In this document: piece by piece, positions 45,971 to 57,400 of the stretch
Layout: each line of letters starts with the position of its first letter
Numbering within the stretch: position 1 is the stretch's first letter
NCBI RefSeq assembly: GCF_017562075.2
Contig: NC_054085.1
Location: forward strand, 13,171,222 to 13,235,221
DNA from: Anopheles merus
Lineage: Eukaryota > Arthropoda > Insecta > Diptera > Culicidae
DNA length: 64,000 nt
Reading direction: 5' to 3'
Translations under genes and position numbers: made by a program
Notes under the pieces: generated by a model
What the model was told of the DNA's origin: nothing
Databases searched by the model: none
What the model saw: the letters and a program-made list of their open reading frames with translations, nothing else

Positions 45971-46430
45971 CAATTACGTAACGCTGATAGTGGTGAAGTG
46001 GGGGGGGGGGGGGGTGGTAGAGGCGTGTCCACAAGCGTTACGATTTGTAACATGGGGGAGGGAGTTAATCTTTTACTACGTAAACCAAAATAAAATTTTT
46101 GTAAACCATTTTTCGAATAACAAAATGCGTACTACACGGTGTTCATGCTTCTTTAATTGACAACCAACGCGGTTATGCTGGCCTAAACAGGTTTACGGAA
46201 ACCTTTGATGCCTTTCGTGATTTGAATATTCTTCATTGCTATATGGAACAACTTCTAGTTATGTAAATGTTAAAATAAATTTATCTTGTTTCAATTCCAA
46301 AACGTGAATGAACAACAATAAAGTCAATCCGTTACGCAATTTTCATGGGGGGTATCTTTCGACGTTACAGTTTGTGACATTAGGGAAGGGTGGGGGGTTG
46401 GAAATTTTCAATTTTAGCGTTACGTAATTA
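45971..46430. mobile_element. Inverted-repeat element with ATTACGTAACGCT ends and G-rich interior
   Basis: AATTACGTAACGCT at 45972-45985 is repeated inverted at 46416-46429 (14 of 14). Inside each end is a G-rich block: G15 at 46000-46014 with GGGGGAGGGAG near 46053, and GGGGGG near 46347 and 46391. Related segments CGTTACGATTTGTAACAT and CGTTACAGTTTGTGACAT occur on the two sides. It has no coding capacity. The layout resembles a dispersed insect repeat with ATTACGTAACGC ends. I could not define a target duplication, so the true ends may be a few bases outside. Confidence 0.6.
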
Positions 46431-49216
46431 ATGGATGATACCTAACAATTTTCATTTCGTGATGATTACAATGATGGAGTGAAATAAAATAACAGCTGTT
46501 ACACAGCGTTACGCCTTTGCACGATCAGTCGAACAGTGGTCTATGCCACCGGATGATCAACTGGATAGTGGTCGATATTCAAACGATTTTATGTCATAGT
46601 TCTTCAAAATTCATTTTCAGTTTTATTAATTTTTCATTATGTCATAACTCAATAACATATAAAATTTGGCTACTTTTCTAAATATACTTCAAGTCCTTTT
46701 GATTAATTTTCTTTTTTTAAATATGTATTCATGCTTTTGTATTAGGATCATCGCATTGCTACTGTTGTGATATGATTATTCCAGTATTAAAGATTGGATA
46801 AAAATCTGGAGTCTAGTTCGTTAATTAGATATAATACTAATTAAGACTTTTTATATTAATTTACTCGATTCGAGTCGAGAAATTTGGTTGTTATTTGAAT
46901 TATACCAGTTATTTTAGAATTCTAGCTGAGAAAAACGCCAGATCAACTTTCGGAGATGACTTGAAAATATGCGTATAAAATGTAAACGTTAGCAAATAAA
47001 TAAGAAATCCTAATGATCAAGAAAATTCTTATAGTTTGAATTATAGTTTGTTTTTATGTTGGTCCATCGAATTTGGTTTTAATGACAATTGAATGATATT
47101 CGAAATAATTTAAACACATATGAGTACTTATTTTTTCAGAGCAGAAAACTGTAAAACTGTGTTAAAAATACTTTTCTTCAAAACTGCCAAATCACTTCTC
47201 GCAATATTCCACTCTACATCTCGACTGCAAGAATAGAATAAGCCTGATTATTATCAGTACCTTTAATCAACTTCTTTTTACTGTTTGATTTTTATTTTCT
47301 TTTTTTTTATTTCGTCAGTATAACGCTTTTTTAAATAGAAAGATTTTTTCTTTGCATATATCAAGATTCAATAAATAAATGAATTTATTGGTTAAGTATT
47401 ACGCTAATAAAATAAATAAAGTATCATCACAAATCTTTACTATTCAGTTTTAATTGTTTATGAAACTACAAAGGTTTTTTTCTGAAAGCATACTTGTTTC
47501 ACAGAATATTGTGTGATACGAACTATGCGAAAAAAGAAAATTTAAATATTTCCCACTTTAGTAAATATAAATACTTAGTATATCGGTATATGTAAGTATA
47601 ATATATCTTATTGTATGATAATGAACTGCTTTACTCTGTACAAATGATGTTGTGTCATAATAGTGAGGATTGTGTTCGTCTGTAACATTCAATATCTTAT
47701 TAACATTATTTTTGCAAAAAATTTAAAAATGCTTTACGAAGGCATCATATCAAAGAATCTTAGTTAAGAATGTTCAATGATTGAAGGAGATTCGAGGAAC
47801 TAGAAATGTATTTTTCATATTTTCATTAAAAGCTTTACATTTAGTACAAATGATCTAAAAGTACTGCAAAACTATTCATACTCCAATCGAGTTTAATTAT
47901 TAGTTTTCTCAATAAACAAAACTTATCTCACCTGTTAATGAAAATGACTTAAGAAGATTCATGTTGATAACTATACGCAATACCTACCGGAACTCAAACA
48001 CAATGACAAACACTCTAAGGTATAGCACATCGCTGAAGCACTTTATTTTCAAATTATTTCATTTTATTATCCTTGCTTAAGTGTGTCCATTACTAACGCA
48101 CAGATAGCTCGGTAATGGTAAGGAAGAAAAAAAACAAAAGAAAAACGCATAAATATAAACACATTAAGCATATAAACGTACGAAAACGCTCGATACGGAC
48201 ACTCTTTTAATCTCGCTGACAAAAATTAAAAAAATGCCTCCAATTTGCCTCTCCAGCTGTCAGCTATTCTGTCACTATTACATACTAGCAAAACAGTACC
48301 GACGAACATTCCTTATATCTTTGCAAACCGATGAAAGTATAAACGATATAATGTTTTTTGTAACACTCCTTAAGATAACTATATGTTTTGTGCATAATGC
48401 TAAACATTGACGATAAGTATATAATACACAAGCTCCTAGCGACTACCGTCTTACGATAACATTGAGCCTATTTTCTTGTTGCATGAGTTCAGCTTTAGGT
48501 AGGTTCGTGTAAGCGTCTCGACCAACACGCTTTAACGTAGGATTATGCAAGGAAGTGACAACTTCATGACAAAAGCAAAATTATCTATTTTGCTGTTTGA
48601 TAGTAGGAAACGTAAATCTCAAGCAGTTTTATTGAAAAATTTTAGATTGAGTTTTGGCTTATTCCTGTTTAAATAATTTATAAAACAACTCTGTAATATT
48701 CGCTTCTGCAAGTGACCACTTTTCAACTGCTTCACTCACTCGCATGCAACGCTAATAATGCAATTTCTGATAAGTAGCAAATAAATTATTTCAAACAAAA
48801 CGGCCAGGTTAGTAAAAGCGTAAAATGTAGCAAATGGAACTGTAGCTCTTTAAAGTGACAAATAAAAAGCAAAAAAGCCATTTATAATTGATGGGAAAAA
48901 TGAACAAATCGTAACAAATAGTACGGAAAAAAGAAAAAAAAAACATATTAAAAGGCAAGAGCAGCTGATGGAAATGTGGAACCGAAACCCTAGTTAAACT
49001 ATTACGATTGTTTGCGTTTGCACACGGAATGTAGAACTGAACGCAACCAAAACAAAACACATCACATTAAATTAGTTAACTTTTCATTTCGGGTCAACCG
49101 GACTCGGGACTCGTTCCCTCCTACAACCCTGCTCACTTTGCTGATACTATTTAACGCACATTTCCGCATTACGGCGCGGGATTTGGGATGATTCGTCCCT
49201 CTCGCCAATCTTCAAT
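46431..49216. other. AT-rich stretch, including the 3' flank of the scaffold-like gene
   Basis: The region 46500-48900 is among the most AT-rich parts of the window and shows no coding or RNA gene. The last kilobase or so before 49217 should include the 3' UTR of the minus-strand gene. A minus-strand AATAAA is at 48633-48628, but whether it is used cannot be told. Confidence 0.5.
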
Positions 49217-49397
49217 CTATCGCTGCTGCTTCTGCTGGATGAGACTTTCCCATTGGGCGATCAGTTTGTGCGACGAAGGTGCCTCCTGTGGGTCGAGATC
49301 GCACAGCTGGGCCAGCGACATTGCCGGTCGCATGCCTCCACCGCAGCCGGTGCCCATACGCGTCGAGCGGTTTTCAAACAGTGGCGAAGGAGTTTCC
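49217..49397 (-). CDS. MISP/AKAP2-like scaffold gene, last coding exon
   Basis: The exon starts after CCGTTTGCAG at 49397, completes an arginine codon split across the junction and encodes 59 more residues to a TAG at 49217-49219. It starts ETPSPLFENRS and contains a glycine-rich GTGCGGG and SLAQLCDLDP. It ends in a short predicted helix (KLIAQWESLIQQKQQR). The SLAQLCD segment echoes SISELCD in the previous exon. The phase fits the preceding exon exactly (2+1). Confidence 0.85.
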
Positions 49398-49483
49398 CTG
49401 CAAACGGTAGGAAAAAGGGGAATCAGTTTACGTTTTTGACACTTTTGCTTTGCTTTGTCCCACTTAATCGCTGCCTATCGTAC

Positions 49484-49618
49484 CTGGGCGAAAGACTAGA
49501 GTTGGTCAGGGCGTCACACAGTTCGCTGATCGATTTGGTCGACCGTAGCTTTCTCGCCAGCGGATAGATCGGTTCGTCCGTGTTGTCTTCGTCCGAGAGT
49601 TCCTCGCTCGATTCGAAC
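49484..49618 (-). CDS. MISP/AKAP2-like scaffold gene, third visible coding exon
   Basis: This 135-nt exon runs from the acceptor CATTGCAG to the donor CCCAG|GTACGA. It completes an alanine codon and encodes an acidic stretch (FESSEELSDEDNTDEP) followed by YPLARKLRSTKSISELCDAL, which looks like a phosphorylatable linker and a short helix. Reading frame and phases agree with both neighbours. Confidence 0.85.
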
Positions 49619-49698
49619 CTGCAATGGGAAGCGTGGTTTCGTATGATGAGCTTTCCACTGCTGCCACTTTGCAACTAGCCCCTCTTGGTGCAACTTAC

Positions 49699-49934
49699 GC
49701 ATCATAGTTCATGTCCAACAGGTCCGACTGGGAAGCGTTGCGGTTAAGCTTGCGGATTCGCTTCAGTTCGCATTCGCGCGTCTTCAGATCGCGCAACTCG
49801 CGCTGGATCTTTTCCTCCACCGGGACGTAGCCACGCCGGATCGGTTTACCGTTCGAGTCCCGCTCGATGGTGGGCGGTGTGGAGATGGCCGTCGGCAGTA
49901 TCATCAGATGTGAGCGGCTCAGATCGACCGAGGG
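49699..49934 (-). CDS. MISP/AKAP2-like scaffold gene, second visible coding exon
   Basis: This 236-nt exon runs from the acceptor CCTTTCCAG to the donor GC|GTAAGT, in phase 0 in and phase 2 out. It encodes PSVDLSRSHLMILPTA, a proline/threonine segment, then the charged helix PVEEKIQRELRDLKTRECEL. The helix fits I-x2-E-[IL]-x5-R-E-x2-L, which also begins the preceding exon. Repeated helices of this form, often preceded by Pro-(Ile/Val)-Glu, are what I recall from MISP and the C-terminal domain of PALM2-AKAP2, proteins that link actin and membranes or anchor kinase A. Basic RKLNRNASQSDLLD follows, a plausible phosphorylation site. The family assignment is an inference. Confidence 0.85.
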
Positions 49935-50229
49935 CTGGAAAGGGAGAAACAGGAAAGATGTTTTTTGATGCACTGTTTGGCGCTTCGTTTCTGATGCTAT
50001 CAGAAATGTGCTGATGTTGTTTAAATTATCAAACATTATTTGGATGCCCTAAAGAGTCTGAAAAAGGTAGAATTTGATCTGCAAATAACTTAAATTTTAA
50101 GCACGACCTCACTCTACCAAGGGTCTTCACGATTTTAGTGTCTTAACATTGAAGCAACTTACTCTTAAATCTCATTTTCAAAGCCTGTATGAAACGATGT
50201 ACAAAACTCTAAAATCTCTCAAGTTCTAT

Positions 50230-50548
50230 TAATTCTTCTTCTTCTTCTTCTTCTTCTTCTTCTTCTTCTTCTTCTTCTTCTTCATCATCATCTTCTTCTT
50301 CTAATTTTTCTTCCTTTTCTTTTTCTTATTCTTATTCTTTTTCTTCTTTTTCTTCTTTTTTCCTTTTCTTCTTCTTCTTCTTCTTATTTTTCCTTCATCT
50401 TCGTCTTCTCTTTATTTTTCTTTTTCTTCTTCTTTTTCTTCTTCTTCTTCCTTTCCTTATTATTATTCTTCTTCTTCATCTTCTTCTTCTTCTTCTTATT
50501 CGTTTACTTTTTCTTTTCTTCTTGATCTTCTTCTTCTTCTTTTTAATA
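50230..50548. repeat. Long polypyrimidine (TTC)n tract in intron
   Basis: About 315 bp are almost purely T and C on the plus strand, with pure TTC at 50233-50283 and degenerate TTC/TTTC beyond. It lies in the 1020-bp intron (49935-50954) of the minus-strand scaffold-like gene, so the transcript strand reads as GAA-rich purine sequence. Mirror-symmetric tracts of this kind can form triplex (H-DNA) structures. Confidence 0.93.
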
Positions 50549-50954
50549 CTTTAAGTTATTTAAAAATAGCAAACACGCTCACGAAACATTTTCTTGGCCG
50601 ATTGTAACTTAAGACCTCGGAAGATCGTGATCTTCATACGACTTAATTATAGTATGACGTTTGAAAAGATACAGCGACGTCAGTCCAGAAAAAAGATTAA
50701 TGTCCCTTTTGATTCTATCACCATTTTGGCAAATCCTATTTATTACCAAAACTCCAGACCACCCAATGTAGAGCAAAATGATATGATCGCCACTGATGCG
50801 AGCATTGAACTCAGAACATAAAAGAGGCAAAACTAATCCTAACAAAGAAATAAATAAACCCAAATAACCTCTTGAATACTTTCATCTTCTCTCAGCCCTC
50901 CTAGAAAAGCTCTTGCGAAACAAATAAAACAAAATAAAATGAAACAAAACCTAC

Positions 50955-51479
50955 CACGATAGGATCTGCCTTCGTGCTGACCATGCTCGTCATCATTTGC
51001 GGCAAGGCTGAAGCCGACCCGTTGTGGCCCCCGGCGCCACCGTTCGCCGCCAGCTTGCTCAGCCGGCCCCGGGAAGCGATAAACTTCTGCATGATGCCGC
51101 GATGGTTCGGGTTCGGGTTGAAGCGTCTCGGGGGCGTCGACGTGTGGAACAGCTGTGGCGTCGAGCGGGCCCGGGTGAGTGTTTTCGTGCTCGGCAAGAT
51201 GAACGCGCGGCGCTGCTGCTCTTCCGCCCGGCGCTGGTGCGCCGACTCCTTCCCGTTCTGCTCCAGCTTGTCCTTCAGGTTGGACACGGACGGCGAGTGG
51301 ACCGGCGTCGGCGACAGCGATAGGCCCGAATCGTCCGAGTTGCCCGACGACAGGTTGTCATCGTTCAGGTCCAGCCCGTTCCGCTCCTCGGTGCCGGTTC
51401 GGTGACCTTCGCGCAGCTCCTGCTCCCGGCGCGTCACCTCGTTGATTTCCTCCTGTATCCGCTTCAGCGGGTCTTCGAT
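50955..51479 (-). CDS. MISP/AKAP2-like scaffold gene, first visible coding exon
   Basis: This 525-nt exon (175 codons, phase 0 at both ends) runs from the acceptor CTCATTCCAG to the donor GTG|GTAGGT. It begins IEDPLKRIQEEINEVTRREQ, the first copy of the I-x2-E-[IL]-x5-R-E-x2-L helix. A Ser/Asp-rich disordered region (SSGNSDDSGLSLSPTP), a charged helix (LKDKLEQNGKESAHQRRAEE), a basic Ser/Thr-rich stretch (RARSTPQLFHTSTPPRRF) and a Gly/Ala tail follow. With the three downstream exons it gives 358 residues. There is no start codon at the right place, so 5' exons are missing; none could be located between 51.5 kb and the window end. GC-ending codons and four mutually consistent splice phases make the gene itself secure. 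The function is not. Confidence 0.85.
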
Positions 51480-54400
51480 CTGGAATGAGTGGAGCAAACA
51501 ACGGAAGAAATGATTCTGTTAGTGATGATCATTTATTAAAAAACAAAGTTTATGAATGCCAAAAAAACTTAAGAAAATCCGCCACAATTCGAAAGCCTCC
51601 AAACTACTTTCCAACAACGGAACATCCAACTCGTTACCGTCCATCGGATAAGGTTATTGTTCGGTCACAATTGCGGCTCCCCGATCTAGCGCACGGCCAC
51701 TAAGAACGAATCTGATACTGATTTATCGGCGTCAATTAGCCAGCGCGCGTTCCTCGCGTCTAGCAATGGATCTCCTCATTTACGCACCCACTAACCCACA
51801 TTTGAATCCCGCTGGCCCGTGCAGTGTTAAGCACTTTCCACGCACGAACCGGGAGCCGTCCGAAGCTGCGGGCAAGTAATAGGAAATTATTCGGTGCAAA
51901 TTAGAGCCCATTATTGAGCCGGGCGGTTTCTCCATACATCATCTGCATACGGGTGTGCATGTTTGTGCGAGGTTAGGAAATCACGTGCAGGAATTTGCTG
52001 AAGCTGCGCTTTACTTTTCACCCCGCCATACCACTCAATAATTTGATACGATCTGGTCGAAACTTCAATTAGGGTAGGAGTGCAGTGGGAGTACGCGGGA
52101 GAAGCTGTCATAAATGGAAATGGGGCAATTAGGTTACGGCGCCGGCACTAGACTGCAATGCGAGCGAAAATTAGGTCTACGGTTTCGATTGCTTACGGTG
52201 CCAAGAATTGAATTATTAATGTTATTTTTCTTGGGATTAGATTGGACAGGAGGGGGGATAAGGAGAAGCTGTTCTATTTCAGGGGAAAATCCGCATTTCC
52301 TTTAAATATAGAGACTAAATTTTTTCAATCATTTACTTCAAAAATATATTTTATTCAATTTTGCTATAATTCTTTAATGGGAATATTCTAATACATTCAT
52401 TATTCAATTTTATTAGTTTTTTTTATATTTGTGCTTCCTGGATAATATTGATTTTTTTTGTTCCTTTGTTAATTTTTTTATGTTTATATATTTTTTGTTC
52501 TGTTTTATTTTATTTCGTTCAATTTTCTCGCTCGCTTTTTCTCTCCCTCTTTATACGTTTCTTTTTCTCTTTTTCTTTTTCTTTATATATTTTTAATTTT
52601 TAAGTTTTGGCAGTCAAGGTATAGTTAAATATTTTTGTTTAAATCATACGAATATTTAATGTTTTTCGAATGATTTCCTGTACAATTTGATAAGAATAAT
52701 TTTACAGACAAGCCTCCCGCAGATAACACCATTTGCCACTTTTCTTTTACAAATAACAAAACACAAAAATGGTAATTTAAAAAAAGAAGCTTGTAATAAC
52801 AATAAAATATCAAGTAATAACAAGGCTTAACTCAAGCTGACAGAATGCTCAACCGTGATGTTCTGCTTCGTTATTTTTAATTGTAATTTTATGCCGCTGG
52901 CGTTAAAGCAAGCATCACTTAAAGTTAACAAACCAAATGAATATCTCCCCATCAGTTTCATACAACTTGCAAAAGCGATTTTTTTTACAATTCATGCATC
53001 CCCCGCCGTAGAACATGTTTAGAGGTGTATATATCTACTACTTCTCTTCCTGCTTTAGTTGCCATTCTTACGCTCGAGAAGCTTTCTGTTACAATACCGG
53101 CTGCATGCTCATGGTAAAATGTCTATAAAATTGGTAATCATATTGTGGTATGCCAGCAAAAGAAAGGAAAAACTACAATATTTCTAATGCCAACACGTGT
53201 TCTTAGCGTTGGTTCTTGTTTATGTTTGTTTTCTCCGACGAAAATAATACCCCACTGCACTACCGAGCATCGAACTTAATGGTACACTGTACATCGAATT
53301 TCGCGCGCAAATTTGCAAACACAAATTCGCATCCGTTCGCTTCCAATTCACCGTTTGCGTATGAATGAGAGTGTGCAAGAAATTAAGATACATCGGCCTG
53401 TTCAACCCAATCCCGGAAATGGAAACTATTTCCCTACCCCCCGTGGGGAATGTGCAAAACAAAGAGCAATGATCAAACGGCAACGATCCTACGCATGACT
53501 GCACTGCCATCGGTAAATGGTGAGGCTTTAGATAATAAGATCGGACCCCTAGCGTTCGGCCGCCGAACGCGTGCTAACAACGAGACGACGGTGACAGGAA
53601 GCTAACAAATCTAAATCGTATTTATTTGAACAGCGAGTCAGGGGGTTTGAGAGGGTTTTTTTTGCACAGCGTTTTATTGTGATTGTCGGCCAACCCCATC
53701 GGGTTGTAGCGGATTCAACCCGTTTAATGGCTCTATTTTCAATAGAAAGCACGGGCGGAAATTGTTTGCAGCAAGACTGGTGTTCCCGTCTGAGAGCACG
53801 CCCGGTCTCATGCCAGGATTAGGCAGGGCTTTCCAGTTGAATAATTTTGTGAAATATTTTCCTTATTCACAAGAGTGATGGACAGTTTTTGACAATAGAA
53901 TGGACTTGGTTGTTTTTTTAAACGAACATGAAATATGATTTATATTATTTAAAAAAACGGATTATTGCTGGTGCCATGACCAGGAAGCAAGAGATTATAC
54001 TTTTGATTTTTATCGCTTTTTTCTCAAGTTTTCGTTATGATTAATCTTTTTTATTTATTTTGCTATCAATTTTGAAAATATATTTTAAAACACATGAGCT
54101 ATTTAATAAAAAAAAACTCTGTGCTCTGCTCTATATAGAAATAATGGCAAAACATTCAATCTGACGCTTTATATCATTTAAATTAATCGTTTGCTTGCTT
54201 ACCCATTATAGCAATCCCTTTCTTGCGCTGTCATTAGATAACAAATAATTGACAAGCAATGCAGTAAACGCATTTCCTTATTGAATTCCCAACGGCAAGA
54301 AAATGCAAACAGAAAAATCAATTACCCTTTAATTTCAATTATTTCTTTCCGATCAGATTACGTACGAATTTGATTTAGGATTTCAATTAACTAGTCTACC

Positions 54401-57400
54401 GAGGAACCGTGTAACACACCAGGAACACACTAGGAACACACTAGGCCTGATCCTAGCAAGAAACGCCCTGCAAAACATATTTTTTAGTGCCACTCGAGCA
54501 CGTTGAACCTTTCTTTCGCCATTCTGGCTCGTAGAGATGTTTCTTCCCTTTTGTGTCCGAACAACGCAGCCCCGCTCAACGCCCACGTATGGGCTTCACG
54601 ATTAATGTGGGTACGCTTTTCGGTGACCGTCGGCACACACACACACACTAAAACAAAACAAAACAAATGAAAAAAAGAAAGGAAAGGAAAACACAACTTA
54701 ACTCGATCAAAGCGTCTATGGGGCACGGCAAGGAAAATAGAAAACTGACCAACCTTTTTCGTTCACCGGAGAGGAGGTGTTTTCTTTTTTTTTGCTGATG
54801 GTGTTGGAGCTGCATACACGCCGAAGGAGTCCGGCGCGCGCGGTCGTGCTCATGAGGTCACGGTTAATGGCTATGGGATCACCGGCTCCCCCACGCTCCC
54901 CATTGCACCGCTACCCCATCCATTTTTCCAACGAACAAAACGTGAGCGATTTAGCGCAATGGTGGTGCAATTTGCAATTTAATCCAAAGCACAGCCGAGC
55001 GCACGGGCGGCTGGCGGTATGTGTTAATAGAAAAGCGAGAAGCAAGATGGTGTACCACTATCGGCGGGATGATAGGTAATATTGTTGGGCGAGCAGGCGG
55101 GACGAGACGTGGCACGTGTTAAAATTTCTCCTCACATACCCACACGGCCGGCGGGGGATATCGACCCCCTCCTGTCGGGTAGCATGACCCACTTAATTCT
55201 GAGGCGATCCGTACCGGCGTAAATAATTTATTATCTCCCTGCCACAGACACCTCTCCAGCTCCCCAGGCTGAGTTGATTGAGCGACAGGGGTCGTAGGGC
55301 GGATAATGATCACCGGCAAAGATCGCATGAGCCAGGGTAACAGCTGGCGCGCGCGGGGGAAAAAGCCTTGAGCTTGGAACCAGGGCGGAGGAAACAAACG
55401 TAAGCAACGCCCGGCACGTCGCGAAGACGATGCTTGCTCGCATTTCGCTAGCCCAATTCCGAAAATTGATGGCAAAGAAGATGCATTTATGTCAGCACAC
55501 CAGCATGATCACCATCATCATGGATGGGTGCACTGCGCTGCGATGCGATCGGTACCGACCGGAGCTAACGGAAGGAACGGAAGGAAAGTTGGCACCGGGT
55601 GACCGGGCGAAGGAAAGGGTTCCGCAGCAGTACCCGGGTGAGAGGTTAGTTCTGCCTCCCGAAGCATGACGATGGTGTCAGCGAGATGTGCACGGAATGT
55701 AGGTCTTTTCGAGCCTCTGCGCCTCTGTGTGTGTTTGTGTGTCGGTTTGCTTTTATGTATTTTCTATCCATCGGTAACAAGGCTAAAAATACCGGAACTT
55801 GAGCAACAGTGAGGCGTGTGTGTAAATAGATCGTGTCAATATCGGGCCCCATGCACCCTGGTTAATGTAGCTGCAGTTCGACGTACGGATCTCTTCAAAA
55901 CTAAAATGTGCCGTTAGAGTGAAGAACAAGATGGTGGTTGCTTGCGTAAAGCGGTAGAATTGTGTAAAACTTCTAAGAAACCAATTAAAATTTAATTTAG
56001 AACCAGAAACAAAGGTCGCATTAAAGGATGCTTTAAAAGAAGCATTTTCCTTCAACTTTCCAAAATGAACTGCATTAAAACGTCAAACACAACTCTCTAG
56101 CACTGTAATAAAAAAGGCCCCCCATCCAGATGCCATCGTGCAGTTGAGCCAAGTTTTCGCAAAATTTAATTACCACGCTGGGAAACCACGAAATGTCCAA
56201 AACTTCATCTCTGATCTCTGATTTATGATCGGCCACGAAAACGGAAATGAGAAAGATGGGCAGCAGCAATTCGTCCCCTCATCTTTGACTGGTGGCACAG
56301 CTAAAAAACCGCGCATCGGCGGGAGATGCGAAACAAAAGACTTCAACGACCGCGTGCGCTAGACGAAGCGACGAACCTCATTATTATTACATTTTTGGAC
56401 CCGAATTTGGCTTCATTCGCCCGCTCTGCACAGCAGTAGCACAGTGTTTTCCTCCTACTTTCCATTGCACGGCAGGTCAGACGGACCTTGGCGGTAATTG
56501 GGGCTACTAAAATTTCTCCCATCGACCAGAGGCACACGAGCGCCTGCGGTAAGGCGAATGAGGCGGATGATTATCGCACAGGAAAGATCTTTTCCGGCCG
56601 GAAGTGTGCGACAGGTGAGGGTCGACGGCGTGTACAACCGCACCACACAGTGGCAGCAGATACCGCCTAGCCATTCACCCGAACGCTATCGGGCCGTTCG
56701 CGACATCGCTGGTTGATCAAACGTAAGAAAAAAGGAATAAGAACCACCAAACAGCAAACTGCAATCGATGGGACCGATTCGGACCGATGGGGCCCGCGAT
56801 GTTTATCTTATCAGGCGGGTTCTGTTTATTGTCGAATGCTAGAAGTGCACAATAAATTGAATTGCTGTGTGATAAGCATGCTCCAACAAACGAGAACACC
56901 ACCGTCAGGTTCGCTTCCACTAGGTGTGGCCGTGAAAAACGAACCGGCTGCTGTATCTGTATCGTTGCGGGGCAGCTCTTGGCGCAGCTCTCAAAATCAT
57001 GGAGCTTTTGTTAAAAGTAATCAAGCTGCAACAGCATAACGAGCACTGTTGAAAGACTCATTCCCTTGGAGTTGTTATTTATTGCCACCTAATCTATTCC
57101 CAATCTATCGCAGCTAATTGGCGGCCGCTGGATTTGTGGCAGCGAAGCAAGTGCTTCGTGCACTCAAAGGCATTACGCTTAACTTTTGGGTGGATTTGGA
57201 GTCAATTTATGGCTATTTTTGTTTAATGTTTCGCTCCATTGAATTCAAGCGTGGCTGTTAGTGTCATTAAAATGGGTAAATTCTCGACCATGTCTTTTTC
57301 CACCCTTAATTATAAAACGTGTTGCTACATTTTGGGCTATCTTTAAAATCAAGTATTGTAAGTATTTCAGCAAACACCAGCTTCGTGCTCCGATGTAAAG

